From: Microbacterium algeriense
GTDB taxonomy: Bacteria > Actinomycetota > Actinomycetes > Actinomycetales > Microbacteriaceae
Direction of reading: 5' to 3'
Length of the DNA stretch: 64,000 nucleotides
NCBI RefSeq assembly: GCF_008868005.1
Contig: NZ_WAAO01000001.1
Location: forward strand, 1,240,001-1,304,000
Shown here: one piece after another, positions 34,353-42,468 of the stretch
Layout of the letters: every line of letters starts with the position of its first letter
Numbering within the stretch: the first letter of the stretch is position 1
Made by a program: the position numbers and the translations under genes
The notes under the pieces: generated by a model
The model's database searches: none
What the model was told of the DNA's origin: nothing
Seen by the model: the letters and a program-made list of their open reading frames with translations, nothing else

Positions 34353-34358
34353 TAGGCT
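34353..34358 (+). promoter_or_regulatory. -10 box for galU
   Basis: TAGGCT ends 6 nt before the ATG at 34365. The purine run GGGAGG touches the ATG and is too close to be a ribosome site, so a leaderless start fits better. Confidence 0.45.
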
Positions 34359-34364
34359 GGGAGG

Positions 34365-35252
34365 ATGGCTGACCACAAGATCAAAGCCGTCATTCCCGCG
34401 GCAGGACTGGGGACGCGATTCCTCCCCGCGACGAAGGCGATGCCGAAAGAGATGCTCCCCGTCGTCGACAAGCCGGCGATCCAGTACGTCGTCGAAGAGG
34501 CGGCCGACGCCGGCATCGAGGACATCCTGGTCATCATCGGCCGGAACAAGAACGCGATCTCCAACCACTTCGACTCGGTGCCCGAGCTCGAGGTGAAGCT
34601 GATGGAGAAGGGCGACACCGGTCGCCTGGAGCGGGTCATGAAGTCCAGCGACCTCGCGGACATCCACTTCGTGCGTCAGGGCGAGCCGAAGGGACTCGGT
34701 CACGCGGTGCTGCGCGCACGGACCCACGTCGGCGACAGCTCCTTCGCCGTCCTCCTCGGCGATGACCTCATCGACGAGCGCGACCCGCTGCTGACCGACA
34801 TGATCGCCGAGCACGAGCGCACCGGCGCCGCCGTCGTCGCACTGATGGAGGTCGACCCCGACAGCATCCACATGTACGGCGCCGCTGCCGTCGAGCCGCT
34901 CGAGGGCTCCGACGCGGTCCGGGTCACGGGTCTCGTGGAGAAGCCCGCCAAGGAGGACGCGCCCTCCAACCTCGCGATCATCGGTCGCTACGTCCTCCCG
35001 GCATCCGTGTTCGACATCCTCGAGCGCACCGAGCCGGGCAAGGGCGGCGAGATCCAGCTGACCGATGCGCTGCAGGAGCTCGCGACCGACCCCGACGGCC
35101 CCGGTGTCGTCGGCGTCGTCTTCGGAGGCCGCCGCTACGACACGGGAGACCGGGTCGACTACATCAAGGCGATCGTGCAGCTGGCCTCGGACCGGGATGA
35201 CCTCGGCCCGGAGCTGCGGCCCTGGCTCAAGGAGTTCGCGGAACGCCTCTAG
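34365..35252 (+). CDS. galU: UTP-glucose-1-phosphate uridylyltransferase
   Basis: A 295-residue nucleotidyltransferase that makes UDP-glucose for polysaccharide and glycolipid synthesis. The nucleotide motif GLGTRFLPATKAMPKEMLPV is at about 14-33, and VEKPAKEDAPSNLAIIGRY and DTGDRVDY are conserved. The next gene (rimJ-like) follows after 25 bp. In many actinobacteria a moeA/glp gene lies between them; it is absent here. Confidence 0.96.
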   Translation: MADHKIKAVIPAAGLGTRFLPATKAMPKEMLPVVDKPAIQYVVEEAADAGIEDILVIIGRNKNAISNHFDSVPELEVKLMEKGDTGRLERVMKSSDLADIHFVRQGEPKGLGHAVLRARTHVGDSSFAVLLGDDLIDERDPLLTDMIAEHERTGAAVVALMEVDPDSIHMYGAAAVEPLEGSDAVRVTGLVEKPAKEDAPSNLAIIGRYVLPASVFDILERTEPGKGGEIQLTDALQELATDPDGPGVVGVVFGGRRYDTGDRVDYIKAIVQLASDRDDLGPELRPWLKEFAERL

Positions 35253-35277
35253 GCGACTCCGCGGGCGTCGGTGCGGC

Positions 35278-35907
35278 ATGGATTCGACGGCAGGAATGCG
35301 ACACGGACCCATCGAACTGCGGCTGGTCCGTGCGAAGGACGCCCGAGCACTGCAGCACGAGCTGCTGTCGAATCGCTCCTGGCTGCAGCCGTGGGAGGCG
35401 ACGGTCCCGTACGGGTCGGTCTCGTTCGACATGCGGCTGAGCATCCGACGTCTCCTCCAGCAGTATCGCGACGGCTCCGGTTACCCGTTCGTCATGGAGT
35501 ACGACGGCGAGATCGCCGGGCAGCTCAACGTGTGGGGTGTCTCGCGCGGTTCGCTGTGCTCGGCGACGATCGGGTACTGGGTGAGCGAGCGGTTCGCCGG
35601 CAAGGGCATCACGCCGACGGCCGTGGCGCTCGCGACCGACGCCTGCTTCACGGAGTACGGACTGCATCGGATGGAGATCTGCATCCGCCCGGAGAACGCC
35701 GCGAGCCTCCGCATCGTCCAGAAGCTCGGCTTCCGGTATGAGGGGCTGCGTCGTCGGTACATCCATATCGACGGCGACTGGCGCGACCACTACGCGTTCG
35801 CTTTGACGCGGGAGGATGTGCCGCAGGGAGTGCTCGCGCGCTGGCTGAACGGCCAGGTGCCGCCCGAGGCCGCGACCGTCCCGCCGTCGGACCGCATCTC
35901 GCACTGA
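35278..35907 (+). CDS. GNAT N-acetyltransferase (RimJ/RimL type)
   Basis: A 209-residue GNAT enzyme similar to the ribosomal-protein/N-terminal acetyltransferases RimJ/RimL. The acetyl-CoA loop is the YWVSERFAGKGITPTA stretch (about 100-115), and RPENAASLRIVQKLGF near 142-157 is the usual final motif. ATG 35278 is taken as start; ATG 35296 (MRHGPIEL) is possible, and neither has a good ribosome site, so coupling to galU is likely. Acceptor protein unknown. Confidence 0.87.
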   Translation: MDSTAGMRHGPIELRLVRAKDARALQHELLSNRSWLQPWEATVPYGSVSFDMRLSIRRLLQQYRDGSGYPFVMEYDGEIAGQLNVWGVSRGSLCSATIGYWVSERFAGKGITPTAVALATDACFTEYGLHRMEICIRPENAASLRIVQKLGFRYEGLRRRYIHIDGDWRDHYAFALTREDVPQGVLARWLNGQVPPEAATVPPSDRISH

Positions 35908-35987
35908 ACGGCGGGGTCGCCGGTCGGATCCGGAAGGACTCGCGGCGACACGCGTCGCTCTGCACGGCCGCGCACCCCTGCACCCCT

Positions 35988-35993
35988 TAGCGT
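35988..35993 (+). promoter_or_regulatory. -10 box for the SepX/GLPR-like gene
   Basis: TAGCGT ends 7 nt before the ATG at 36001, suggesting a leaderless transcript separate from the rimJ-like gene. Confidence 0.4.
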
Positions 35994-36000
35994 TGTCGAT

Positions 36001-36846
36001 ATGGACGGGCCGGTGCTGAGCGGGGGAGTGATCGTCCTCGTCGCTGTGCTCCTCTGGATGCTGTACCTGCTGCCTTCCTGGCGCGGGCGATTCCAGTACA
36101 ACGCGGCCGAGCGCAACGCCGTGCGGCTGAATCAGGCGCTGCGCGTCCTCGCCGAGACGAGCGAGACTCCGGCCGAGGTGCGCATCGAACTCAATGCCCG
36201 CACCGCTCTGGCGCAGCAGAAGCTCGCGAAGCGCGTGCAGTCCGAACGGGAGGCCGCCGAGCTCGAAGCGCTGCGTGAGGAGCTCGCTGCGACCAGGGCC
36301 GATCCGGTGATCCGTCGTGCCCGCGCCCGTCGACGTGTCCGCGCCGCGGCCACCACGACACTCGTCCTCGGGCTCGCGCTCGCCGGACTCGGTGTCTGGC
36401 AGCTGCTCGCCGCGTCGTCCTCCGTGCTGCTGTGGATCGGCGGTGCGCTGGTCGTGCTCGCCGGGGTCACCCTGCAGCGGATAGCCGCGGTCGCCCGACG
36501 TGTCGCACGAGCCACCCACACCGTCGCCGTCCCGGCGGCGCCGCGCGTCGCTCCGGAGCTGCACGATCAGGGGCCCGCGACGTGGACCCCGAGGCCGCTT
36601 CCTGAGCCGCTCGTGTCGGTGGCCGGCTCGCGCGCTCAGGCGGCGCAGGCGCAGATCGATGCCCAGGAGCAGCGTCGCAAGGCCGCACGGGTCGCCGCCC
36701 TTCGGGAGCGCGCGGAGCAGATGGCCCCGCCCGCACCGACGCAGCTTCCCGCCGCATCGTCCCCCTACGCCCGGATGGGCTTCGTCGACGACGCCGAGAT
36801 CGAGGCGCACGTGCGCGAACTCCTCTCCCGTCGCGCCGCGGGATGA
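36001..36846 (+). CDS. Coiled-coil membrane protein, SepX/GLPR-like
   Basis: A 281-residue protein: N-terminal TM (about 7-25), a charged coiled-coil (45-100, LAQQKLAKRVQSEREAAELEALREEL region), two adjacent TM helices (about 116-136 and 138-158), and a long cytoplasmic tail with a second helical stretch (205-245) and an acidic C-terminus (VDDAEIEAHVRELLS). Position right after galU and rimJ and this topology recall the actinobacterial divisome proteins SepX of Streptomyces and GLPR of Corynebacterium. That identity is inference from synteny and topology. Confidence 0.6.
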   Translation: MDGPVLSGGVIVLVAVLLWMLYLLPSWRGRFQYNAAERNAVRLNQALRVLAETSETPAEVRIELNARTALAQQKLAKRVQSEREAAELEALREELAATRADPVIRRARARRRVRAAATTTLVLGLALAGLGVWQLLAASSSVLLWIGGALVVLAGVTLQRIAAVARRVARATHTVAVPAAPRVAPELHDQGPATWTPRPLPEPLVSVAGSRAQAAQAQIDAQEQRRKAARVAALRERAEQMAPPAPTQLPAASSPYARMGFVDDAEIEAHVRELLSRRAAG

Positions 36847-36898
36847 CCCTCCGCGGCGCGAGCGGCGTTTCGATCGTGATAACGTAGAACTCGTTCAC

Positions 36899-36971
36899 GG
36901 GCCTATGGCGCAGTTGGTAGCGCGCCTCGTTCGCATCGAGGAGGTCAGGGGTTCGAATCCCCTTAGGTCCA
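36899..36971 (+). tRNA. tRNA-Ala (anticodon CGC)
   Basis: A 73-nt cloverleaf: acceptor GGGCCTA/TAGGTCC, D arm GCGC...GCGC, anticodon stem CCTCG/CGAGG with loop TTCGCAT giving CGC, and T arm GTTCGAATC. CCA is not encoded. A TAGAAC -10 box lies at 36885-36890. Confidence 0.96.
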
Positions 36972-36977
36972 CCGTGA

Positions 36978-37026
36978 AGAGGGCCGGTCGGACATGAGAG
37001 ATCATGTCCGACCGGCCCTCTCTCTT
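36978..37026. terminator. Very strong terminator after tRNA-Ala
   Basis: A perfect 20-bp stem (36978-36997 with 37002-37021) closes a GAGA loop and is followed by CTCTTT. It insulates the tRNA from the convergent ABC operon. Confidence 0.92.
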
Positions 37027-37075
37027 TCCCCTCCGGCCCGGCGAACCGGTGCAACCCGGGCCGCCCCTCCGCCGC

Positions 37076-38752
37076 TCAGAGCGTGGGAAGCGCCCGCAGC
37101 AGTTCCTGCGTGTAAGGGTGCGCGGGCGCACGGAAGATCTGCTCGGCATCTCCGTGCTCGACGACGACGCCGTCCTTCATGACGAGCACGCGGTCGCTGA
37201 GGTGATGGATCACCCCGAGATCGTGCGAGATGAACAGGTAGCTGAGCCCGTACTCGTCCTGCAGGTCCACGAGCAGATCGAGCACCTGCGCCTGCACGGA
37301 GACGTCGAGCGCTGACACCGCTTCATCGAGCACGATGATCTCGGGGGAGGTCGCCAGCGCCCTGGCGATCGCGATGCGCTGACGCTGGCCGCCGGAGAGG
37401 CGCAACGGGAAGCGCTCGCGGACGGACGCGGGCAGGGCCACCTGAGCGAGCAGATCGATGACGCGCTGCTCGCGCTGCCGTCGCGTCAGCCCGGCATCGG
37501 CGGGGATGGCGTCGAGCAGGATGCGCTCGGTGTTCCACCGCGGATCGAACGAGCTCAGCGGGTCCTGATACACGACGCCGATCCGTCGGCGCTGCGGTCG
37601 CCGGCGGGACTCCGAGACGGCGGACCACGGGGATCCGAGCAGCAGCACCTCGCCCTCGTCGGCGTGCTCGAGTGCGAGGGCGATGCGCGCCGTCGTGCTC
37701 TTTCCCGAGCCGGACTCGCCGACGATCCCGAGCGTCTCTCCGCGGCGCAGTGTGAACGACACGTCGTCGACCGCGGTGCTCAGCCTGCCGTCGGGGGAGA
37801 CGAATCGCTTCACGAGGCCTCGGGCCTCCAGCACCGGCTCCCCGTTCACTCCCGATGAGGGCCGGGCGATGTGCAGGTTCGGGACGGTCCGCTCCTGCGG
37901 GGCGAGGCGCTCGCCGCGGGTGTGTCCGCTGGGGACGGCATCGACCAGGCTCTGCGTGTACGCGTGTCGCGGGGCTCCGAGCACCTGCGCGGCTGCGCCC
38001 TGTTCGACCACTTCGCCCTCGCGCATCACGAGGATGTCGTCGGCGAGCTGCGCGACGACGGAGAGGTCGTGGCTGATGAGGATGATGGATGCGCCGCGTG
38101 CCTTCGCGTCTTCCAGCAGCGAGAGCACCTGCGCCTGCACGGTCACGTCGAGGGCGGTCGTGGGCTCATCCGCGATGATGACCTCGGGGTCGAGGGCGAT
38201 CGCGGAGGCGATCAGAGCGCGCTGCCGCAGCCCACCGGACAGCTCACCCGGTCGCTGCCGCGCGCGGAGTTCGGGCTGCGGCACGTCGACGCTCGCGAGC
38301 AGCTCGATCGCCTTCCGTCGGCGAACCGACCGATCACGCCAGCCGTGCAGGCGCAGCGCCTCCTCGATCTCCCGACCCACGGGGCGCAGCGGGTCGAGCG
38401 AGACGAGCGCGTCCTGCTGGATGAAGCCGATGCGCTTGCCGCGGATCCCTCGCCACGACCTCGCCGTCTGGGCGGTGAGGTCGGCATCGCCGAGGGAGAG
38501 CTCCTCCGCCTCGACGATCGCGCCCGCGCCGGTCAGTCCCGCCAGTGTCCGGGCGGTGACGCTCTTGCCCGAACCGGATTCGCCGACGATCGCGACGCAT
38601 CGCCCGGCGGACAGCGTGAACGACACGTCGCGCACGATGCTCCTGGTCTCCCCGTCTCGCGTGAAGCCCACGTGCAGATTCCGTACGGTGAGACGCTCCC
38701 GCGGGCTCCCGCTCGCCGGAGACGATGCCGTGGTGAGTTCGGCGACGCTCAT
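37076..38752 (-). CDS. Dipeptide/oligopeptide ABC transporter, fused double ATPase
   Basis: A 558-residue fusion of two ATPases (DppD-DppF type). Domain 1 (about 20-270) has GESGSGKS, signature LSGGLRQR and Walker B IIADEPTTALD. Domain 2 (about 305-555) has GESGSGKS, LSGGQRQR and Walker B IIVLDEAVSALD. Each domain has the peptide-transporter C-terminal extension. One polypeptide powers the permeases encoded just upstream (1-bp gap). It is the last gene of the four-gene import operon. Confidence 0.93.
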   Translation of the reverse strand: MSVAELTTASSPASGSPRERLTVRNLHVGFTRDGETRSIVRDVSFTLSAGRCVAIVGESGSGKSVTARTLAGLTGAGAIVEAEELSLGDADLTAQTARSWRGIRGKRIGFIQQDALVSLDPLRPVGREIEEALRLHGWRDRSVRRRKAIELLASVDVPQPELRARQRPGELSGGLRQRALIASAIALDPEVIIADEPTTALDVTVQAQVLSLLEDAKARGASIILISHDLSVVAQLADDILVMREGEVVEQGAAAQVLGAPRHAYTQSLVDAVPSGHTRGERLAPQERTVPNLHIARPSSGVNGEPVLEARGLVKRFVSPDGRLSTAVDDVSFTLRRGETLGIVGESGSGKSTTARIALALEHADEGEVLLLGSPWSAVSESRRRPQRRRIGVVYQDPLSSFDPRWNTERILLDAIPADAGLTRRQREQRVIDLLAQVALPASVRERFPLRLSGGQRQRIAIARALATSPEIIVLDEAVSALDVSVQAQVLDLLVDLQDEYGLSYLFISHDLGVIHHLSDRVLVMKDGVVVEHGDAEQIFRAPAHPYTQELLRALPTL

Positions 38753-38753
38753 G

Positions 38754-39620
38754 TCACCTGCCCTTCTCGAGACTGTTCTGGATATGGGTGCCGATCGTGG
38801 TCGCGGTGAGCGCGAGCACGAGGATGACCAGGCCGGGGATGAAGGTCAGCCACGGCGCCTGCAGGATGCTGGCGCGTCCGGCATCGAGTAGCGCTCCCCA
38901 CTCGGACGAGGGCGGAGCGACGCCGAGACCGAGGAACGACAGTCCGGAGGCCCACACGATCGACTGTCCGATCGCCATGGTGAACACGGCCACGAGCGGC
39001 CGGATCGCGTTCGGGAGCACATGCCGCCCGAGGATGCGCCACCAGCCGTGACCGAGCGCGCGGGCGGCCTCGACGTAGCCGGCGTTCTTCGCCGAGAGGA
39101 TCTGGCCGCGGACCATGCGGGCGTATCCGGGTGCGGTGCTGACGCCGACCGCGACGACCTGCGTCCAGGGCGACGGACCGAGGATCGACACGAGCAGGAG
39201 GGCGAGCAGCAGGCTCGGGAAGGCGAACGCGACTTCGATGATCCGGTTGACGATCGACGCCGTGACGCGATCCGCGAGCGCCGCGATGGAGCCGAGGACC
39301 AGCGCGGCCGTGAGCGCGATCCCGGCGGCTCCGATGCCGATCAGCAGCGACTCCCGCGTTCCGTGGACGATGCGGCTGTAGAGATCGCGCCCGGCCTCGT
39401 CGGTGCCGAACCAGTGCGTGAGCGAGGGCGACTGGAGCGCATCGGCGAAGTTCTGCGCGGTCGGGTCGTCCGTGGCCAGCACTCCGGGTGCGATGGCGGC
39501 GAGGGCGAACAGCGCGGCGAAGACGATCGCCGTGATCAGCGACCAGCTCACGCGACGGCGACGCCGCGTCGGGCTCGTGCGCTCGTGATGCGCGGGCTTC
39601 CGGGGGAGTGCGGTGGTCAT
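38754..39620 (-). CDS. Peptide-type ABC transporter permease (DppC-like)
   Basis: A 288-residue inner-membrane permease with an N-terminal TM (about 28-48), the OppC_N region (HWFGTDEAGRDLYSRIVHGTRESL) and five further TMs. The ATPase-coupling EAA loop reads EAARALGHGWWRILGRHVLPN. The ATG at 39620 overlaps the DppB-like gene by 4 bp. Confidence 0.92.
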   Translation of the reverse strand: MTTALPRKPAHHERTSPTRRRRRVSWSLITAIVFAALFALAAIAPGVLATDDPTAQNFADALQSPSLTHWFGTDEAGRDLYSRIVHGTRESLLIGIGAAGIALTAALVLGSIAALADRVTASIVNRIIEVAFAFPSLLLALLLVSILGPSPWTQVVAVGVSTAPGYARMVRGQILSAKNAGYVEAARALGHGWWRILGRHVLPNAIRPLVAVFTMAIGQSIVWASGLSFLGLGVAPPSSEWGALLDAGRASILQAPWLTFIPGLVILVLALTATTIGTHIQNSLEKGR

Positions 39621-40636
39621 GACGTCTTCAGCCTCGGGTCGATGAGCGTGTAAACGAGGTCGACCAGCAGGTTGGCGACGACGTAGAGGACGGCGACGAG
39701 CACCACGATGCCGGTCACGACGGGAAGATCCTGCGCCCCGACCGCGGAGACCAGGGTCTTGCCGATTCCCGGCCGGGAGTAGATCTGCTCGACGATCACG
39801 GCGCCGGAGACGGTGGCGCCGAGGGCCCACCCGGTGAGGGTGACCGCGGGGATCGATCCATGTCTCAGCACATGACGGAGCCGGATGCCGAGGTCGCCCA
39901 TGCCGCGCATGCGGGCGCTGAGCACGAACGGCTGATCGAGCGCTCGCTCGTACTCCGCCCGCACGGACTGACCCATGAACCCCGCCAGCGGGATCGCCAG
40001 TGTCAGCGCCGGAAGCACGATGCCGTTGACTCCGCTGCCGCCCATGACGGGGAACCAGCGCAGGGTCAGCCCGAAGAACAGCAGGAGCAGGATGCCCAGC
40101 CAGTACGGCGGGAGCGCAGCGGTCACGGTGTCGACGGCCGAACCCAGTGCACGCACCCGCGGTCCTCGCCCCGCCGTGAGCGTGACCCAGACGATCATCA
40201 GCACCCAGGCGAGGAGGATGCCGGTGAGGGTCAGCACCAGCGTCGAACCGAGCTGCTCGCCGATCAGGTCCCACACGGGGCGGAACTGCTGGTACGAGGT
40301 GCCGAGATCACCGCGGAGGAGTCCTCCGATGTAGTCCAGGTACTGGACGAGCACGGGATGATCGAGACCGTAGGCGTCGACGATCGGGGCGAGCTCGTCC
40401 GGTGTGCGCTCCTGCGCCTGTCCCGTGCGGATGTTCAGGATCGCGGTGGCGCGGTCGCCCGGCAGCGCCATCTGCGCGAGGAAGGCGGCGGTGGCCGCAC
40501 CCCAGAGCACGACGACCGCGCCCACGACGTTCGACGCCAGGCGACGGAACCGTCGCGGGGAGCGGCGGGGAGCGACCGGCCGAACGGAGGTGATCCGGTC
40601 GGCCTGCCGCGCCTCACTCGACGAAGTAGGCGTCAT
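39617..40636 (-). CDS. Peptide-type ABC transporter permease (DppB-like)
   Basis: A 339-residue permease with TM1 at about 36-56, a periplasmic segment (ALPGDRATAIL, LDYIGGLLRGDLGTSY) and five more TMs; the coupling loop is SARMRGMGDLGIRLRHVLRH. It overlaps the binding-protein gene by 23 bp and the next permease by 4 bp, so the operon is tightly coupled. Confidence 0.92.
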   Translation of the reverse strand: MTPTSSSEARQADRITSVRPVAPRRSPRRFRRLASNVVGAVVVLWGAATAAFLAQMALPGDRATAILNIRTGQAQERTPDELAPIVDAYGLDHPVLVQYLDYIGGLLRGDLGTSYQQFRPVWDLIGEQLGSTLVLTLTGILLAWVLMIVWVTLTAGRGPRVRALGSAVDTVTAALPPYWLGILLLLFFGLTLRWFPVMGGSGVNGIVLPALTLAIPLAGFMGQSVRAEYERALDQPFVLSARMRGMGDLGIRLRHVLRHGSIPAVTLTGWALGATVSGAVIVEQIYSRPGIGKTLVSAVGAQDLPVVTGIVVLVAVLYVVANLLVDLVYTLIDPRLKTS

Positions 40637-42260
40637 AGAACGTGGGTCCTCCCTGTGCGTGCTCCTGCCAGACTCCCCGGAGGCGCGGGTTGACGCCGAG
40701 CGTGCTCAGACGGTCGTACAGTCCGAACGAGAGCGCGTGCTCGGCGATGTACTCCTGGGCCTGGCCGTACAGGGCATTCTGCGCGTCGACATCCGACTCG
40801 GAGTTGGCGGCCAGGATCAGGGACTCGAGCTCGGGGCTGTCGTAGAAGGCGCTGTTCGCGTAGTTCGGGTCGTCCTCGGTGCTCGGACGCCAGTTGATGT
40901 ACAGGATCCCCGCATTCACCGAGGTCCAGTAGCCCGCCGAGATGTCGTACGAGTCGGGGCCGCTGTAGGTGCCCGCCCAGGTCTCGGACGGCGGCACGGG
41001 GATCAGGTCGACCTTGAACCCGGTCGCCTTCGCCTGCTCCTGCACGGCCTGGAAGATCGAGGCTCCGTCGGCGTTGATGATGGTGCCGGCGTTGTAGGGG
41101 AACACGACCTCGAGGGTCTTGCCCTCCTTCGTCCGGTAGCCGTCGCCGTCGCGGTCGGTCCAGCCGGCCTCGTCCAGGAGACGGTTCGCCTCGTCGATGT
41201 CCTCGGCGTACCAGTCGGCGGCCTTCTGGCTGTATCCGGGCGTCGCCTGGCTGACCCCGCCGTTGCCTTCGAAGGGGATCACGCCGTGGCCGATCGTGTC
41301 CACGATGCTCTCGCGATCGAGGCTGAAGATGAAGGCCTTGCGCAGATTCTCGTCGTCGAACGGCTCACGGGTCGTGTTGAACGAGATCTGCTGGGGCCGG
41401 CCCGGCGTCACGTACTTGTGCAGCTCGTACTGCTCGCCGTCCAGCCCGTCCCACTCGATCGCGGGGATGTCGTAGATCGCATCCGCCTCGCCGGAGCGCA
41501 GGGCCGACACCCGTGTGACGCCGTCGGCGACGAACCGCCAGTCGACCTTCTCGACGTACGCCGGTCCGGTGTGCTCGGCGTTCTCCGGCCACGACGTGTA
41601 CTCGTCGTTGCGGACGAGCACCACATTCTCGCCGCGGTTCCACTCCTGCACGACGAAGGCCCCCGATCCGATCGGCTGCTCGCAGTTCTCCTCGTCGGTG
41701 CGGGTCTCCAGCGCCTGCTGCGACTGGATGCCGAAGTAGCCCTGCGTCAGGTTCTCGATGAAACGCGGGTACGGGCGGGACAGATGGATGGCCACGGTGA
41801 GGTCGTCGACGGCCTCGGCGGATTCGTAGTAGCCGCCGAGCCAGACGGCCGCTGTGCTGTTGCCGCCGGCCACCCAGTAGTCGAAGTTGTACGCCACGGC
41901 CTCGGCGTCCACGGGGGTGCCGTCGGTGAACTCGACGCCGTCCTTGAGCGTGAGCGTGTACGTGAGACCGTCTTCGCTGACCGTCCAGTCCTCCGCCAGC
42001 CACGGGACGGCCTCGCCGTCTTCCGTCAGGGAGAACAGGTTGTCCAGGAACTGGTAGGAGATGTACGCCTGCTCGATCCATCCGCCGAAGAGGCACTGCG
42101 GCTCCTGCTGGTGCGCGTACACGATCGTGCCCCCGTCGACGCGCTCGGCGTCGGCGGACGGCACGGTGACCGATCCGCTGTTGCAGGCGGACAGCGCGAG
42201 GGCGAGAGCAGCCGCGGCGGCGGTCGCCGCCAGCGTGCGGCGGGTCCTGGGTGCGTTCAT
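40614..42260 (-). CDS. ABC transporter substrate-binding lipoprotein (family 5)
   Basis: A 548-residue extracytoplasmic binding protein. The signal peptide ends in a lipobox LSAC (about residues 24-27), so it is lipid-anchored. The SBP_bac_5 fold follows (GGTIVYAHQQEPQCLF, TYTLTLKDGVEFTDGTPVDAEAV split here by position 85-110). The ligand is a peptide or small organic solute. ATG 42260 is taken as start with AAAGG 13 nt upstream; ATG 42281 is a possible alternative. Divergent from the flavin monooxygenase gene, so the ligand may be that enzyme's substrate (inference). Confidence 0.9.
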   Translation of the reverse strand: MNAPRTRRTLAATAAAAALALALSACNSGSVTVPSADAERVDGGTIVYAHQQEPQCLFGGWIEQAYISYQFLDNLFSLTEDGEAVPWLAEDWTVSEDGLTYTLTLKDGVEFTDGTPVDAEAVAYNFDYWVAGGNSTAAVWLGGYYESAEAVDDLTVAIHLSRPYPRFIENLTQGYFGIQSQQALETRTDEENCEQPIGSGAFVVQEWNRGENVVLVRNDEYTSWPENAEHTGPAYVEKVDWRFVADGVTRVSALRSGEADAIYDIPAIEWDGLDGEQYELHKYVTPGRPQQISFNTTREPFDDENLRKAFIFSLDRESIVDTIGHGVIPFEGNGGVSQATPGYSQKAADWYAEDIDEANRLLDEAGWTDRDGDGYRTKEGKTLEVVFPYNAGTIINADGASIFQAVQEQAKATGFKVDLIPVPPSETWAGTYSGPDSYDISAGYWTSVNAGILYINWRPSTEDDPNYANSAFYDSPELESLILAANSESDVDAQNALYGQAQEYIAEHALSFGLYDRLSTLGVNPRLRGVWQEHAQGGPTFYDAYFVE

Positions 42261-42468
42261 GAGGCGTCGGGTGCCTTTCATCGGAGAGACGGTGCTGGAG
42301 CGATCCTCCCGAGCACGACATCCGCGCACACCCCGCCCGTCACGCGGGGCAGTCGGACGTCACATCGCGTCATCCGGCCTCATGCAGCGACATGCGATGC
42401 CCCGGTCGGCGTCGTCCGCGCCAGGATCGTCTGCGGCACGCACGTGCCGACGAAAGGAGCGCCGCCGC

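Noticed and set aside
36001-36846. Assignment as LytR-type or secretion protein
   Set aside because: It has no catalytic motif; topology and synteny fit SepX/GLPR better.
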